Made by a program: the position numbers and the translations under genes | IMG/VR virus record: IMGVR_UViG_3300036770_006434 | Span: 124,001 to 188,000 of that record | Strand: one strand, 5' to 3' | DNA: 64,000 nucleotides | Origin: a virus | In this document: positions 1 to 9,800 of the stretch, one piece after another | Layout of the letters: the number at the start of each line of letters is the position of its first letter | How positions within the stretch are numbered: position 1 is the stretch's first letter | Notes under the pieces: generated by a model | What the model saw: the letters and a program-made list of their open reading frames with translations, nothing else | Told to the model about the DNA's origin: nothing | The model's database searches: none

Positions 1-92
1 AATTTCTCTTTCCCTGCCTATTGGACCGAATCCAAACGAGACGAGCGACGGGTCTGTGGTCATATTCAATTGAGTTTTCTCAATATTTAGAC

Positions 93-118
93 GGAAATCC
101 ATCCGTTTCTTGTGTAAC
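93..118 (+). promoter_or_regulatory. Putative late promoter 1 (GAAA-14-GTGTAAC)
   Basis: GAAA at 94-97 is followed after 14 bases by GTGTAAC at 112-118, 44 bases before the ATG of the first tail gene. The same two boxes recur before many structural genes. Promoter function is inferred from recurrence and position. Confidence 0.6.
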
Positions 119-161
119 CCAAAGAGGGACCAGCATTTCCCGGTAAAACCTTTTACACACC

Positions 162-1298
162 ATGCCCGCATCCACTCCTCGCACTCGTCTTATCTTCCAG
201 AACGTCAACGCGTTTGTCGGCCCTGCGGCCGGTTCTGGAACCACGGCTACTGGCGCTCACTATACCAGCGGCAATGTTCCCATTGGAAATCTTGTCGCTG
301 AAATCGCCAATGTGACCTCGGCCACGCTGAATGTCGGTATCAACCGACAGGACATCAATGTCTTCGGCGTTCTTAACCGCGTTGATCAGATCATCATCGC
401 TCCTCCGAGTATTACGATGGACCTGTCTTGGAACGTTACGGACGGTTACAATGAGTCGATTGTTGGTCTCAACGCTCTTGGAGGTTCTTTTATCTCTGGG
501 CTTTTGACGAAGGTTTCGGATTCAAAGAATTACTTCTTAGCTATTTCGCAACAAGGCATTGATGATGACGGTGTGACCAACCCCAATCAGCGCGACGTTC
601 TCGCCGTTGGCAATGGGTTTATATCAAATTATACGTTCAATGCCGCGGTCGGTCAAGTTGCTACGGCCTCAATTTCGATTGACGCCATGAACGTTGTGGG
701 CTACACGGGCGCGAGCGGAAATAACATTCCAGCCATCAACCCTGAAACCAGCAGCCGAGTCACGACTTGGAACTTCCAGCTTCCGACTGCTACTACTATT
801 ACGGGTGGCAACAACGTTTTCGCCCTTCGCCCCGGTGATATTACGCTTTCTTTCCCGACCAACGCCGGATTCCTTTCGCCACTGAGCGGTCAAAACGCGA
901 TCAACGTTCAATCGGTCAGCATGTCTGTTCCGATCAGCCGTGTGACGCTTGACCGTTTGAACTCAACTTTTGGATATAGCCGAGAAATTCAGTTCCCGGT
1001 CAACTGTTCGCTGGCGATCCGCGCTCTGGCCACAGAAGTAAACCCGACCTCGTTTGATTCGCTTTACTGCAATGACCAAGCCTATAATTTGACGCTTACC
1101 CAGCGCCAGCCTAGCTGCAACGGAACAGGACTTAACGCTTTGATCATCGGATTTAACGAAGCCAAAATTGCAAGCTGGTCGCAGGGAATTACGGTCGGCG
1201 GAGACAGCACAATTGATATAAATGCGGTAGCACAGATCGCTGGCGCTACAGCTACTGACGGTATCACGTTCTCCGGTTACGGAGCGGTTCGGATTTAA
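162..1298 (+). CDS. Tail-tube-like structural protein (paralogue of the gene at 19830-21107)
   Basis: This 378-residue, Ser/Thr/Asn/Gly-rich, beta-looking protein has no signal peptide and opens the tail gene block. It is clearly related to the 425-residue protein at 19830-21107: both contain an N-Y-[FY]-L stretch followed by 'AVGN' and an 'AAVGQ' block in the middle third. Its place before the chaperone-like genes and the tape measure is where a major tail tube gene normally lies. Only four cysteines are present, three of them in the C-terminal third. There is no convincing Shine-Dalgarno site before the ATG. It is closed by a strong terminator, which fits an abundantly and separately expressed product. 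Tail tube is an inference from context; another beta-rich virion protein is possible. Confidence 0.6.
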   Translation: MPASTPRTRLIFQNVNAFVGPAAGSGTTATGAHYTSGNVPIGNLVAEIANVTSATLNVGINRQDINVFGVLNRVDQIIIAPPSITMDLSWNVTDGYNESIVGLNALGGSFISGLLTKVSDSKNYFLAISQQGIDDDGVTNPNQRDVLAVGNGFISNYTFNAAVGQVATASISIDAMNVVGYTGASGNNIPAINPETSSRVTTWNFQLPTATTITGGNNVFALRPGDITLSFPTNAGFLSPLSGQNAINVQSVSMSVPISRVTLDRLNSTFGYSREIQFPVNCSLAIRALATEVNPTSFDSLYCNDQAYNLTLTQRQPSCNGTGLNALIIGFNEAKIASWSQGITVGGDSTIDINAVAQIAGATATDGITFSGYGAVRI

Positions 1299-1323
1299 CT
1301 CAAAACACACTTCAAACCCCTAG

Positions 1324-1356
1324 ACCCGCAGACTAAAATCTGCGGGTTTTTCTTTT
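1324..1356 (+). terminator. Rho-independent terminator after the tail-tube-like gene
   Basis: A perfect 9-bp stem (ACCCGCAGA with TCTGCGGGT), a six-base loop and a T-rich tail follow the stop at 1298. It separates the first gene from the operon starting at 1452. Confidence 0.9.
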
Positions 1357-1360
1357 TTCT

Positions 1361-1386
1361 GAAACTCCACCATTTTCCTGTGTAAC
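1361..1386 (+). promoter_or_regulatory. Putative late promoter 2 (GAAA-15-GTGTAAC)
   Basis: GAAA at 1361-1364, 15 bases, then GTGTAAC at 1380-1386, directly behind the terminator and 65 bases before the ATG at 1452. Confidence 0.6.
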
Positions 1387-1451
1387 CCCACTTTGCAGGC
1401 TTCTGTCAAAGGTCGCCGGCAGGAACGGAAGAGTAATACGAAACATTTCAC

Positions 1452-1769
1452 ATGAACGGAACGGAGCATTTTAGTCCGCACATTGTCGTGCCGGACCCCA
1501 CCGAACTGCTGAAGACCAAGGTTACCTTGGCTATCAACAGGATTATGGCGAACTATCTGACAAATCTGGAGCAGCTGGCAGATGAACACGATGAAGCCAT
1601 GGGTAAATTGATAGATACCCTGCCGCCGGAGTATAAGGCCAATGTCCATCTCGCTGACATCTATGGAGATACGAGATTTGAGGCTATCCGTAAGTTCGTT
1701 CTGAAGAGCGGGAATGACGGTAGGAGAGAGATTGAGGAAATGATTGATTTTCTCAAAGGAACAAAATGA
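1452..1769 (+). CDS. Small tail-module protein, unknown
   Basis: A 105-residue, mostly helical, charged protein with no signal peptide or membrane segment. It contains a run compatible with long helices (residues about 25-55) and ends in a Lys-rich tail. It is the first gene of the operon that leads to the tape measure, and its stop overlaps the next start (ATGA at 1766-1769), so translation is probably coupled. Genes at this place in siphoviruses encode tail completion or assembly-chaperone factors, but no family signature was recognised. Confidence 0.7.
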   Translation: MNGTEHFSPHIVVPDPTELLKTKVTLAINRIMANYLTNLEQLADEHDEAMGKLIDTLPPEYKANVHLADIYGDTRFEAIRKFVLKSGNDGRREIEEMIDFLKGTK

Positions 1770-1978
1770 AAGACGGGGCGATAAAGTTGGTGATAAAATC
1801 CGACGGACTCTCTACAAACACCCACTTGTGTTTATCCAATGGAGAAAAACTTGAACAGGTTGAATCGGTGCATTGGAGCATAAAGGTCGGAGAGGCGGCA
1901 AAATGCGTTTTAACTATGGCGGCAATACCCGTAGAGCTGGAGACAGACATGGAATCAGTTGAAATTTCAAGAAACTAA
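1766..1978 (+). CDS. 70-residue protein, unknown
   Basis: Starts inside the stop of the previous gene (ATGA overlap). The small protein is rich in beta-branched residues and has two cysteines. It lies between a helical small protein and the larger chaperone-like gene. No domain was recognised. The ATGA coupling is the main reason to accept it. Confidence 0.65.
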   Translation: MKDGAIKLVIKSDGLSTNTHLCLSNGEKLEQVESVHWSIKVGEAAKCVLTMAAIPVELETDMESVEISRN

Positions 1979-1997
1979 CAAAGAGCAAATCAGAAAA

Positions 1998-2843
1998 ATG
2001 AGCACCACAAACACGAGCACGGACATCAAAATTCTCCACCAGTGGGAAGTAACGGTCACCAAAGAGGTGGACGAAACGACGGCGGAAACGGTCAACGGTC
2101 AGGTCGTCAATGTGACGAGAAAGGTCTCGAAACCGGTAGTCACCAAGATGGCGCTGAAACGCCCGACCCGGCGCGAACTGCGCGCGGCCGAACTGTTCTA
2201 CGGCAAGGAGTTCAATAAATTCGTCCAAATGGGGTTCCTGCCCGAGTCCATCATGCGAAACAAGATGATCGACATCTCCGGCGGGGTCATTTCCGAGAAA
2301 GAGCGGGACCGCGCCGAGAAGTTGACCCACAAACTGGTCGCTTTGGAGATGGATTTGGCGCGGCTCGCCACGAAAAGCGGCGACGTAGAAGAGGAGAAAA
2401 AGGACATCCAATCCCAAATGGTGGCTATCCGCACGGAACTCATCAACCTGAACGCCGTCAAGGAAGCGGCCTTTTCCCAAAGCGCAGAGGCCCGTGCCAA
2501 CAGCCAGTTGCAGAGCTGGTTCTCGTTCTTCCTTGTGTATATCGACAAAAATGGGAAGTGGGTCCCCTACTTTGAAGGTGAATCCTTCGATAACAAAGAG
2601 GAGTTTATGTGGAAGCTGGAAGAAGATGATGACAAATTCTATTCTATCGCTTCTTCCAAGATAGCTACCTACGTGGGGTGGTTCAGTCACGGTGCCGATA
2701 GCCCCGAGGCGTTCAAGGCGATTGACGAGGAGATGGCCAAGCAGCTGAATGCGGACAAGGTCAAGGAAGACGACGTGAAAGGTGAGCCCCTCGCCACGGA
2801 AGCCGAAGAGCCTGCCAAGCAGCCGGAAGCCCCGGCGGCTTAA
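1998..2843 (+). CDS. Probable tail assembly chaperone-like protein
   Basis: A 281-residue hydrophilic protein with an N-terminal beta-looking region, a helical middle with coiled-coil character (residues about 100-160) and an acidic Ala/Pro/Glu-rich C-terminus. The ATG at 1998 is preferred over a TTG at 1959 that overlaps the previous gene. It sits just before the tape measure with one more gene between, the place of the paired tail assembly chaperones (lambda G and GT). Its TAA stop is followed at once, in the same frame, by a TTG that opens the next gene, so this is not the usual -1 frameshift arrangement. The chaperone role is positional inference. Confidence 0.6.
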   Translation: MSTTNTSTDIKILHQWEVTVTKEVDETTAETVNGQVVNVTRKVSKPVVTKMALKRPTRRELRAAELFYGKEFNKFVQMGFLPESIMRNKMIDISGGVISEKERDRAEKLTHKLVALEMDLARLATKSGDVEEEKKDIQSQMVAIRTELINLNAVKEAAFSQSAEARANSQLQSWFSFFLVYIDKNGKWVPYFEGESFDNKEEFMWKLEEDDDKFYSIASSKIATYVGWFSHGADSPEAFKAIDEEMAKQLNADKVKEDDVKGEPLATEAEEPAKQPEAPAA

Positions 2844-3809
2844 TTGCCCCGTGTGGACTCGCTGCGAAGAGCATTCCGCGACATATCCGCTGGCTACACT
2901 CGCGGGACCATACTGGGCCGCCCGGCAGTCATAAAACACCTCTCGCACTCGGACCAGATTGATCTGGACGACAAGCGAGAGGAGTTCTATGAATTTGCGC
3001 GCTCTAACGGAGCAAAAACCGACGAAGAGCGGTTGAAGGAGGCTATCAAATCCGGCCAATGGTCCGGTGAAAAAGAGCGGGAACTTGCCCGCGCCAAGAC
3101 GTATATAGAGGAGCTGTATGAGGGTAAGAAAAAGAATGTGAACAACCCGTCCATGGTCAAGGCGTATATGGACAAAATTGAACAGGCCAAAAAGGAGTAT
3201 GAACAGAAACAGATGGATAAGCGCATGGTTTTGGGTCGGACCTGCGAGGTATACGCGGAAGAAGAGATAAACGACTACTATATTCTATACAATCTGTTTA
3301 AGGATATAGACTTACGGATTCCACTATTCAGGGTGGAGGACTTGGATTACGTGCCGGAAAAGGACATGTCCCAAATCTCCAACGACTACCGGAAAGCTAT
3401 GGAACCGTGTTCCGACAAGGGGGTCAAAAAGCTGGCGATGCAGGGCTTTTTCCAACGTTATTTCCAGATTTGCCAAGACGATTTTACCTCCTTTTTTGGT
3501 GTTCCAATCTGCCGGCTGACCTTCAATCAGGTAGACCTTATCCGTTGGGGCTCCCATTTTAAGGGACTCTACTCCAAGCACGACGTATCGAAGTGGCCGA
3601 AAAACGTATTGGATGATCCGGATTTGATGATAGAATACGCTTCTTCCGTGGATGAAAAAAGGCGGGAACTGGAGGAAAAGGGCGCAAATGACGCGGACAC
3701 AATGGTAATTGGCATGAAAGATGAGGACGCCAAAGTAACGGGAGTAAAGTCCCATAACCCTATCCAGAAGATAGCCAATATGGGAATGGACTTCTTTGGC
3801 AAGAAATAG
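2844..3809 (+). CDS. Second pre-tape-measure protein, TTG start abutting the previous stop
   Basis: A 321-residue, highly charged protein with helical segments (residues about 60-130) and a C-terminal Lys-rich end. Coding character begins immediately after the previous TAA and no ATG lies in the first 115 codons, so the TTG at 2844 is the likely start. It is in the same frame as the upstream gene, so reinitiation or stop read-through giving a roughly 600-residue fusion are both possible. The position matches the second chaperone gene before the tape measure. No enzymatic motif was seen. Confidence 0.6.
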   Translation: MPRVDSLRRAFRDISAGYTRGTILGRPAVIKHLSHSDQIDLDDKREEFYEFARSNGAKTDEERLKEAIKSGQWSGEKERELARAKTYIEELYEGKKKNVNNPSMVKAYMDKIEQAKKEYEQKQMDKRMVLGRTCEVYAEEEINDYYILYNLFKDIDLRIPLFRVEDLDYVPEKDMSQISNDYRKAMEPCSDKGVKKLAMQGFFQRYFQICQDDFTSFFGVPICRLTFNQVDLIRWGSHFKGLYSKHDVSKWPKNVLDDPDLMIEYASSVDEKRRELEEKGANDADTMVIGMKDEDAKVTGVKSHNPIQKIANMGMDFFGKK

Positions 3810-3827
3810 TCCCTGATTCCGTGTAAC
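3803..3827 (+). promoter_or_regulatory. Putative late promoter 3 before the tape measure gene
   Basis: GAAA at 3803-3806, 14 bases, GTGTAAC at 3821-3827. The first box overlaps the last codons of the previous gene and the ATG of the tape measure is 60 bases downstream. Confidence 0.6.
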
Positions 3828-3886
3828 AATACGGGAGAGAACTCTGTCACCGGAGTTCCCAAGGAATCCAAAGACCTTTTACCGGA

Positions 3887-6800
3887 ATGGCCGACCAAAC
3901 CTCAGTCACGTTCAACTACGATCTCGCCCCGTCGGCGCAGGTGCAGTCCAAGCTGCAACGGCAGTTCAACGAGTTTGAGAAACGGCTGATCTTTAAGGGG
4001 CCGTTCGGTCAAATGAACCGAGAGGTGCGGACGTTCCAGTCCGAAATGGAACGCGCGAATCAGCGAGTAATCACGCTGGGGGCCTCTTTTGCCGTCCTGT
4101 CTTCTTCGATCAGAATCCTGAAGGACATTGTTAGGTCCACGATTGAGGTAGAAAAGTCCCTCACCGATATCAATGCCGTTTTCGGGCTTTCCGCCCAGAA
4201 TCTGGACAAATTCTCCAAAGACCTGTTCAATGTGGCGCGGAACACCAGCCAATCCTTTGACAAGGCCGCAGAAGCCGCAAAAGAGTTCTCCCGCCAAGGT
4301 CTGTCGGCAGAAGAGACGTTAAAGAGAACGAGGGACGCCCTGATTCTCACGCGTCTCGCCAATCTGGACGTGTCCAAGTCCGTAGACGTTCTTACGGCCT
4401 CCATCAACGGGTTCCAGAAGAGCGCGCTGAACTCCACGGAGATCATTAACAAGCTGGCCACGGTTGACGCCAAATTCGCGGTGTCATCCTCGGACCTTGC
4501 GGAAGCCCTCTCGCGTGCAGGTGCCGCCGCCTCGGACGCTGGCGTGTCCTTTGACCAATTGCTCGGTATCGTTACATCGGTCCAACAGACTACGGCGCGA
4601 GGCGGTTCCGTCATCGGTAACGCGCTGAAAACGATCTTCACCCGTGTCGAGCGCCGGGATACGATTGAGGCTTTTCGGTCTCTCGGCGTTGCAGTGGAAG
4701 ACTCCAGCGGCCAAATCCTCGGGGCCATCCCGCTTTTGCAGAATTTCGCTAGGTCCTATGACAAACTGTCGGACTCAACCAAAAAGCAGGCGGCGGAACT
4801 GGTCGGCGGCGTTTACCAGATCAACATCCTGAAAGCGGCTTTGGGCGACTTGGCCCGCGCCAACGGTATCGCGGCTCAGGCCACCAGAACGGCGGCAGGA
4901 GCCACGGACGAGGCCATCGAACGTAACGAGGTCCTGAACAAGACTCTGGACGCGACTCTGACCCGCTTGGGAACGAGTTTCAAACAGATCGGCTCCAATA
5001 TCGGCAGCCTGTCCTTTGCGAATCCGCTCAAAGACTTGTTGAACACCATTCAGGGTGGCGGCATCATGAAGGCTCTGGAAGACGCTTCCGGCGGGGCTGA
5101 GACTGCCGGTGGAAAAGTCGCGCAAATGTTTCTGTCCGGATTTGGTGCGGCCATAACCTACGGACTTGCGCCCCTTCTGGCTTTTGGCGTCGGCAGAATC
5201 GTAACGGGAACATTCAAAAATCTATTCAAGGACGCAAAAGAAATCACGTTTCTAAACAAGGAGGCGTCCACTCAGGCCCAGATACAAAACCAGCTGGTCG
5301 GTCTTTATCGCGCTGGCGGAGCAGCACTACAGCAACAGCTCTCCACCATGTCTACCATGACGGAGAAGGCCGCTTACCTGAACACGCTCATGCGGAGCAG
5401 TTCTGCGGCGGTAGTTTCCCCAAGGAGAATGGCGCAGTTCATGGCTAAGGGCGTCCCGCGCTCGGCTGGCGGCTACATTCCCATGGGAGAAGAATCCGCC
5501 GCCATTGCTGCGGGGGTCGGCGGTGCGCCGGCAGGAGCCAGACCCGTTTATCTGCCGTCCTTCAATCGCGGCGGCGGTCAACGCGGGATTGTAGCGAATA
5601 CCAGTGAGTTTATCGTGCCCGGTGCGGCGGGCGGTGCAATTTTCAATCGGGAAATGATCCAGAAATATGGGCTTCCGCCCGGCAGCACTCCGGTGGCGGC
5701 GGGTGGGTATATTCCGAATGCCGCAGAAGGAGTTATCAAAACACATGTCGATTACTCTAGCTTTAGATCATCGCGTGGAACATTTGTTAGCAAAGAATCA
5801 ATCGCCCAAATTGATGATTTGCTCAAGGCAATAACCAAAGCGGGTAGCGGACAAGAAGCTCGCCAACTTGGCAAAGGCGTAATTGATCTAGCGGAAGGTC
5901 TGAACAGAATGTCAAAAGGAAAAGTTTGGGAAGAACTTGGGCGTATTTACACTTTGTTTGATCGAGGATACTATGGCGGAACTCCTGCCGGTCCCGGCCA
6001 GTTGCCCGACATGCCAAGCTCGCCAAGAGGAACCGGGGTGGGAGCACCGTTTACAGCCATTCCATATATGCCTCAAGTATATGCAGAAAAATATTTTAAG
6101 AAAAATTTTTCATCTCTTCGATTAAAGGATTTGTCTTATGCTTCTGGACTATTTGATCTTACTTCCGATTCTGGAGATAGGTTTCTGGCCGAGCAGATCG
6201 GAAGACGATCTTCCAATTTTAACGCATTAAATAAAAATGGAAATATTCAAGGTCTAGCCTTGGCGGACGCCATTACGGCATCCCGTGGCTTGGCATATGG
6301 AACCACGTTAACGGATCAATTCAATCAGACGGTTCAAGCATCAATCCAATCTGGAAAAGGAATTTTAACCGCCTATAGAGAAGCGATTCAACAACTAACC
6401 ACCGAAACAACGAATCGAAAACAAATAAATTCAATTATTCGCAAATCAATTCCGACAAATGTCGCTTTTGAAAAGGAGCGCGGAGAATCGTTGGCACTTG
6501 CAAGGCTTGAAAACAAATCCATAAAAGGTTCTATTTCTAGGCAGGCCATTTTGAACGCAGCGGTCCAAAGAGTCGAAGGCGGCGCAAGGCTTTCCGATTT
6601 GACCCCTCAGCAAAGAGGGCTATTTATTTCCGGCCTGCGCCAAAAGGCCGCGAATGACCTCGGGTTTGGCGGCCAAGACATTTCCACCGTTTTAAGAGAC
6701 AAAGACGCCAGATCGCAGATCAACCAAATTGTTTCAAGGGAAATGGCGGTCATAAACTCACAGCCAAGAGAGATTCCGCCCCTTCTTTCTGGTCGTGGCA

Positions 6801-9800
6801 AGACCTCGTCTTTCCTTCAAAGAGCCATGGGCAGACTCAATTCTCCCTCGGGTTCTCTGGCCTTGGCTCTTGGGCCGTCATTTGCGGCGGGACTAATACC
6901 CGAAGGCAGTGGTGGAACCACGTCTGGAATGGGATTTGGTGCCCTTAAAGGTGGTCTGAGTGGAGCGGGAGTCGGTGCCGGTATAGGCTCTTTCATCCCC
7001 GGAATCGGAACCGCCGCTGGCGCTGGTATCGGTGGTGCCATCGGCTCTGCTTATGGCTTCCTGTCTAAATTCAGAGAATCTTTTGAAGAACTGTCCACAA
7101 GACTGGAAGAGTCTACGAAAGAAGTGACGCAGGAATTTGACAATACCGCCAAAATCATCAGGCTGAGAGGGGAGGCTAGCCGCGCCCGCGCCGAAGGAAG
7201 AGAAAGAGACGCTTATGCAGCGGAAAACGAGGCTGCCGATCTTGTCCGAGGGACTAGAAACCAGAAATACATGGACTTTTTGGGGAAGAATCGTTTTAAC
7301 CCCAATTTGGAATCTGATTTTGCAGAGTTTGGCGGCGCAGAAGTTGAATCCAATTTCTTGCGCAAACAGATGCTTTATGCGGGAAAACTGGGGGAAAAGC
7401 CCCTAATACCTTTTGAATCTATGCTTTCAAAAGGCGGCCTTGGAATGGCGTTAGGCTCTATTATCCCCGGAATAGGACCGTCTCTTGGTGCTGGAATAGG
7501 CGGTATGGTTGGATCGGGTTATATTGATAAGTTTCTGCCAAAAGAATATACAAAACAGCCATTTGAGGAGTCTGCCGCAGAAGAAGCGTCCAAAGGATTG
7601 CGACAAATCGTAAAACAGCTACCCAACATTGTTTTGGCGAATCTTCAGACCAAAGCGGCATCTGACCCGTTAGGCGCTATGGCCCTCATCGCTGGGATGA
7701 GCGGCATGCAGGGTTCGGAGGTCAAAGCACTGATGTCAAATGTGAACCCCGATTTCGCCAGAAGCGCGGTAATTGGAGCCACATCTCAGGCCATCCGTGG
7801 TAACCTGAACGTCCAACAAAATGCCACCCCCAATCAGGCATATAGAGATTTGAACCAAGCTCAGATTACCGAAATGGTGATATCCCGCAAAATGAGGGCT
7901 TCACTATCCGATCTTTCGTTCTCTTCTGGCAACCAAATCGAGCAAAACAGACAGAGACTTTTGCTTGGCAAAGAATACCTCTCCGATTCGGACAGATTGA
8001 CGATGGAGAGAAATTACGGTCAAGCCAACATAGAGAGAGAAACCGCGCAAAAACGCAAGACTCTTGTCACGGGTGGAATTGCGGACCTATTTTCGCAACT
8101 TGGACAACAAAACGTTCTTGATCCAAAGGTTTTTTCAAGAATTGGGTCAATAGAGAGGTCAAGAGACCCGTTGAATGAATTGCTGAAACTACAGTCGGTT
8201 CTTTCAAATTCTCAAAAACCGTCTGATTTAGCTGGGGTATACACCAAAGAATTCATGAACCAACTCGGCGAAATGATTCAAAGCATCAAAGTTTTGAATG
8301 AAACCGAAAAACTGAACATCAAAGTCAATAACGAAACCAACGCTTTGATGCAGAAAGATTTGGCGGAGAAAAAGACGTTTGAATACGCGGTTCAAATGGG
8401 CAGAAAGCGCGGCGATGACGCTAGGGAAGCAGTTGCCTTGGCGATGAGGCAGGGAGAGCTTAGCTCCGTTATTGAAAACAATATATTGAATGAGGACGAG
8501 ACAGAATACCGCAACTCTCTAAGGGAGGGCAAATCTGGCTTTAGCGAATCTGGGCTATTCTCTTTGTTGGCGTCCAACTCGAAAAGGAGAAGCATTCTGT
8601 CGTCAAGAGAGTCCGATAGCGCCATAATCAATGCGTATAAAGAAAACCCAAGTCTTTTCTCTGGGTCCGAAATCGGTTCGTCCATTTTTGGCGACGCAAA
8701 GGAAAGGGGCAGACTTGGCAAAACTCAAGGCTCCTTCCTCGGCGGCTTCCGTTCCGTCATAGAAGGTGCCAAACGCGACCTTCTGGACTTCTCGGAAATC
8801 GGTGCCCAAGTCGCGAATTCCCTGCAATCCAATCTGACCAGTTTTTGGACCGATTTCGCGACCGGCGCTATCAGCGGAAAAAACGCCTTCCGCAGTTTCG
8901 CGGCTTCAGTTCTGACGGACGCCTCCCGGATGCTGGCCTCCAAAGCGTTTTCGGCGGTTCTGTCATCTATCCCCGGGTTCGGTCTCTCTTCCGGCGGTCG
9001 CGTCGGCTTTGCGGCTGGCGGCATGGTCCCGGCAATGCTGACCGGCGGCGAATACGTGTTCGGCCCCAAAGCGGTTCAACAGATTGGGCCGGAAACCCTC
9101 CGCCGCCTGAATGGCTACGCGAACGGCGGCATGGTGCGCGGCGGTTCCGGCGTGCGTGATGACGTGCCGGCGGACTTGCCGACGGGTTCTTTTGTCATCA
9201 AAAAGAGTTCGGCCCAACGCCTTGGCAGCGGTTACCTGAACGCTTTGGCGGAGGGTAAGGTCCAAAACAGGTTCTTGGGCGGCCTCATGAGCACGGCTCT
9301 TGGCGGTGCCTTGACTGGCGGCGTCCTTGGCGGCGGTCTCGGCTATCTGGTCGGCGGCAAGAAGGGGGCAATCGGCGGCGCTCTACTTGGCGCAATCGGC
9401 GGCGGCTTATATGGGTATAACAGCGGCCAAATGTCAGCCGGAATGCAGGCGTATGGGCTGCAAAACGAAGTGGCTGGACTCAGCGTAGGGACTAAGGCGA
9501 TGCTGGGTATCGGCGCTTCCGCAGGTCTCGGTCTCCTTGCCGGCGGTATCTCGTCAAAGGGACTAAAGAAGGAGTCCTCTTACATTTCCGAAGATCAGGT
9601 CCCGGCCCTTCGCGCGCAACTGGAGCAGAACCAGCTGGCGGGGCGGAAAGCTGGCCAACAAGTTTTCCTGCAAATCAACCCGCAGGGCGGCTACTCTCTG
9701 GCCGGATTTGACAGTGCCCCCGCTACCCGGCGCTGGGCAAATGGCGGGGGAGTCGATCTCCCGATGTCATCCGGCCCAAGTTCCCCGATGTTCCAAGGTT

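Noticed and set aside
1959-1998. TTG start at 1959 for the chaperone-like gene
   Set aside because: It overlaps the previous gene and adds unremarkable residues; the ATG at 1998 is simpler.
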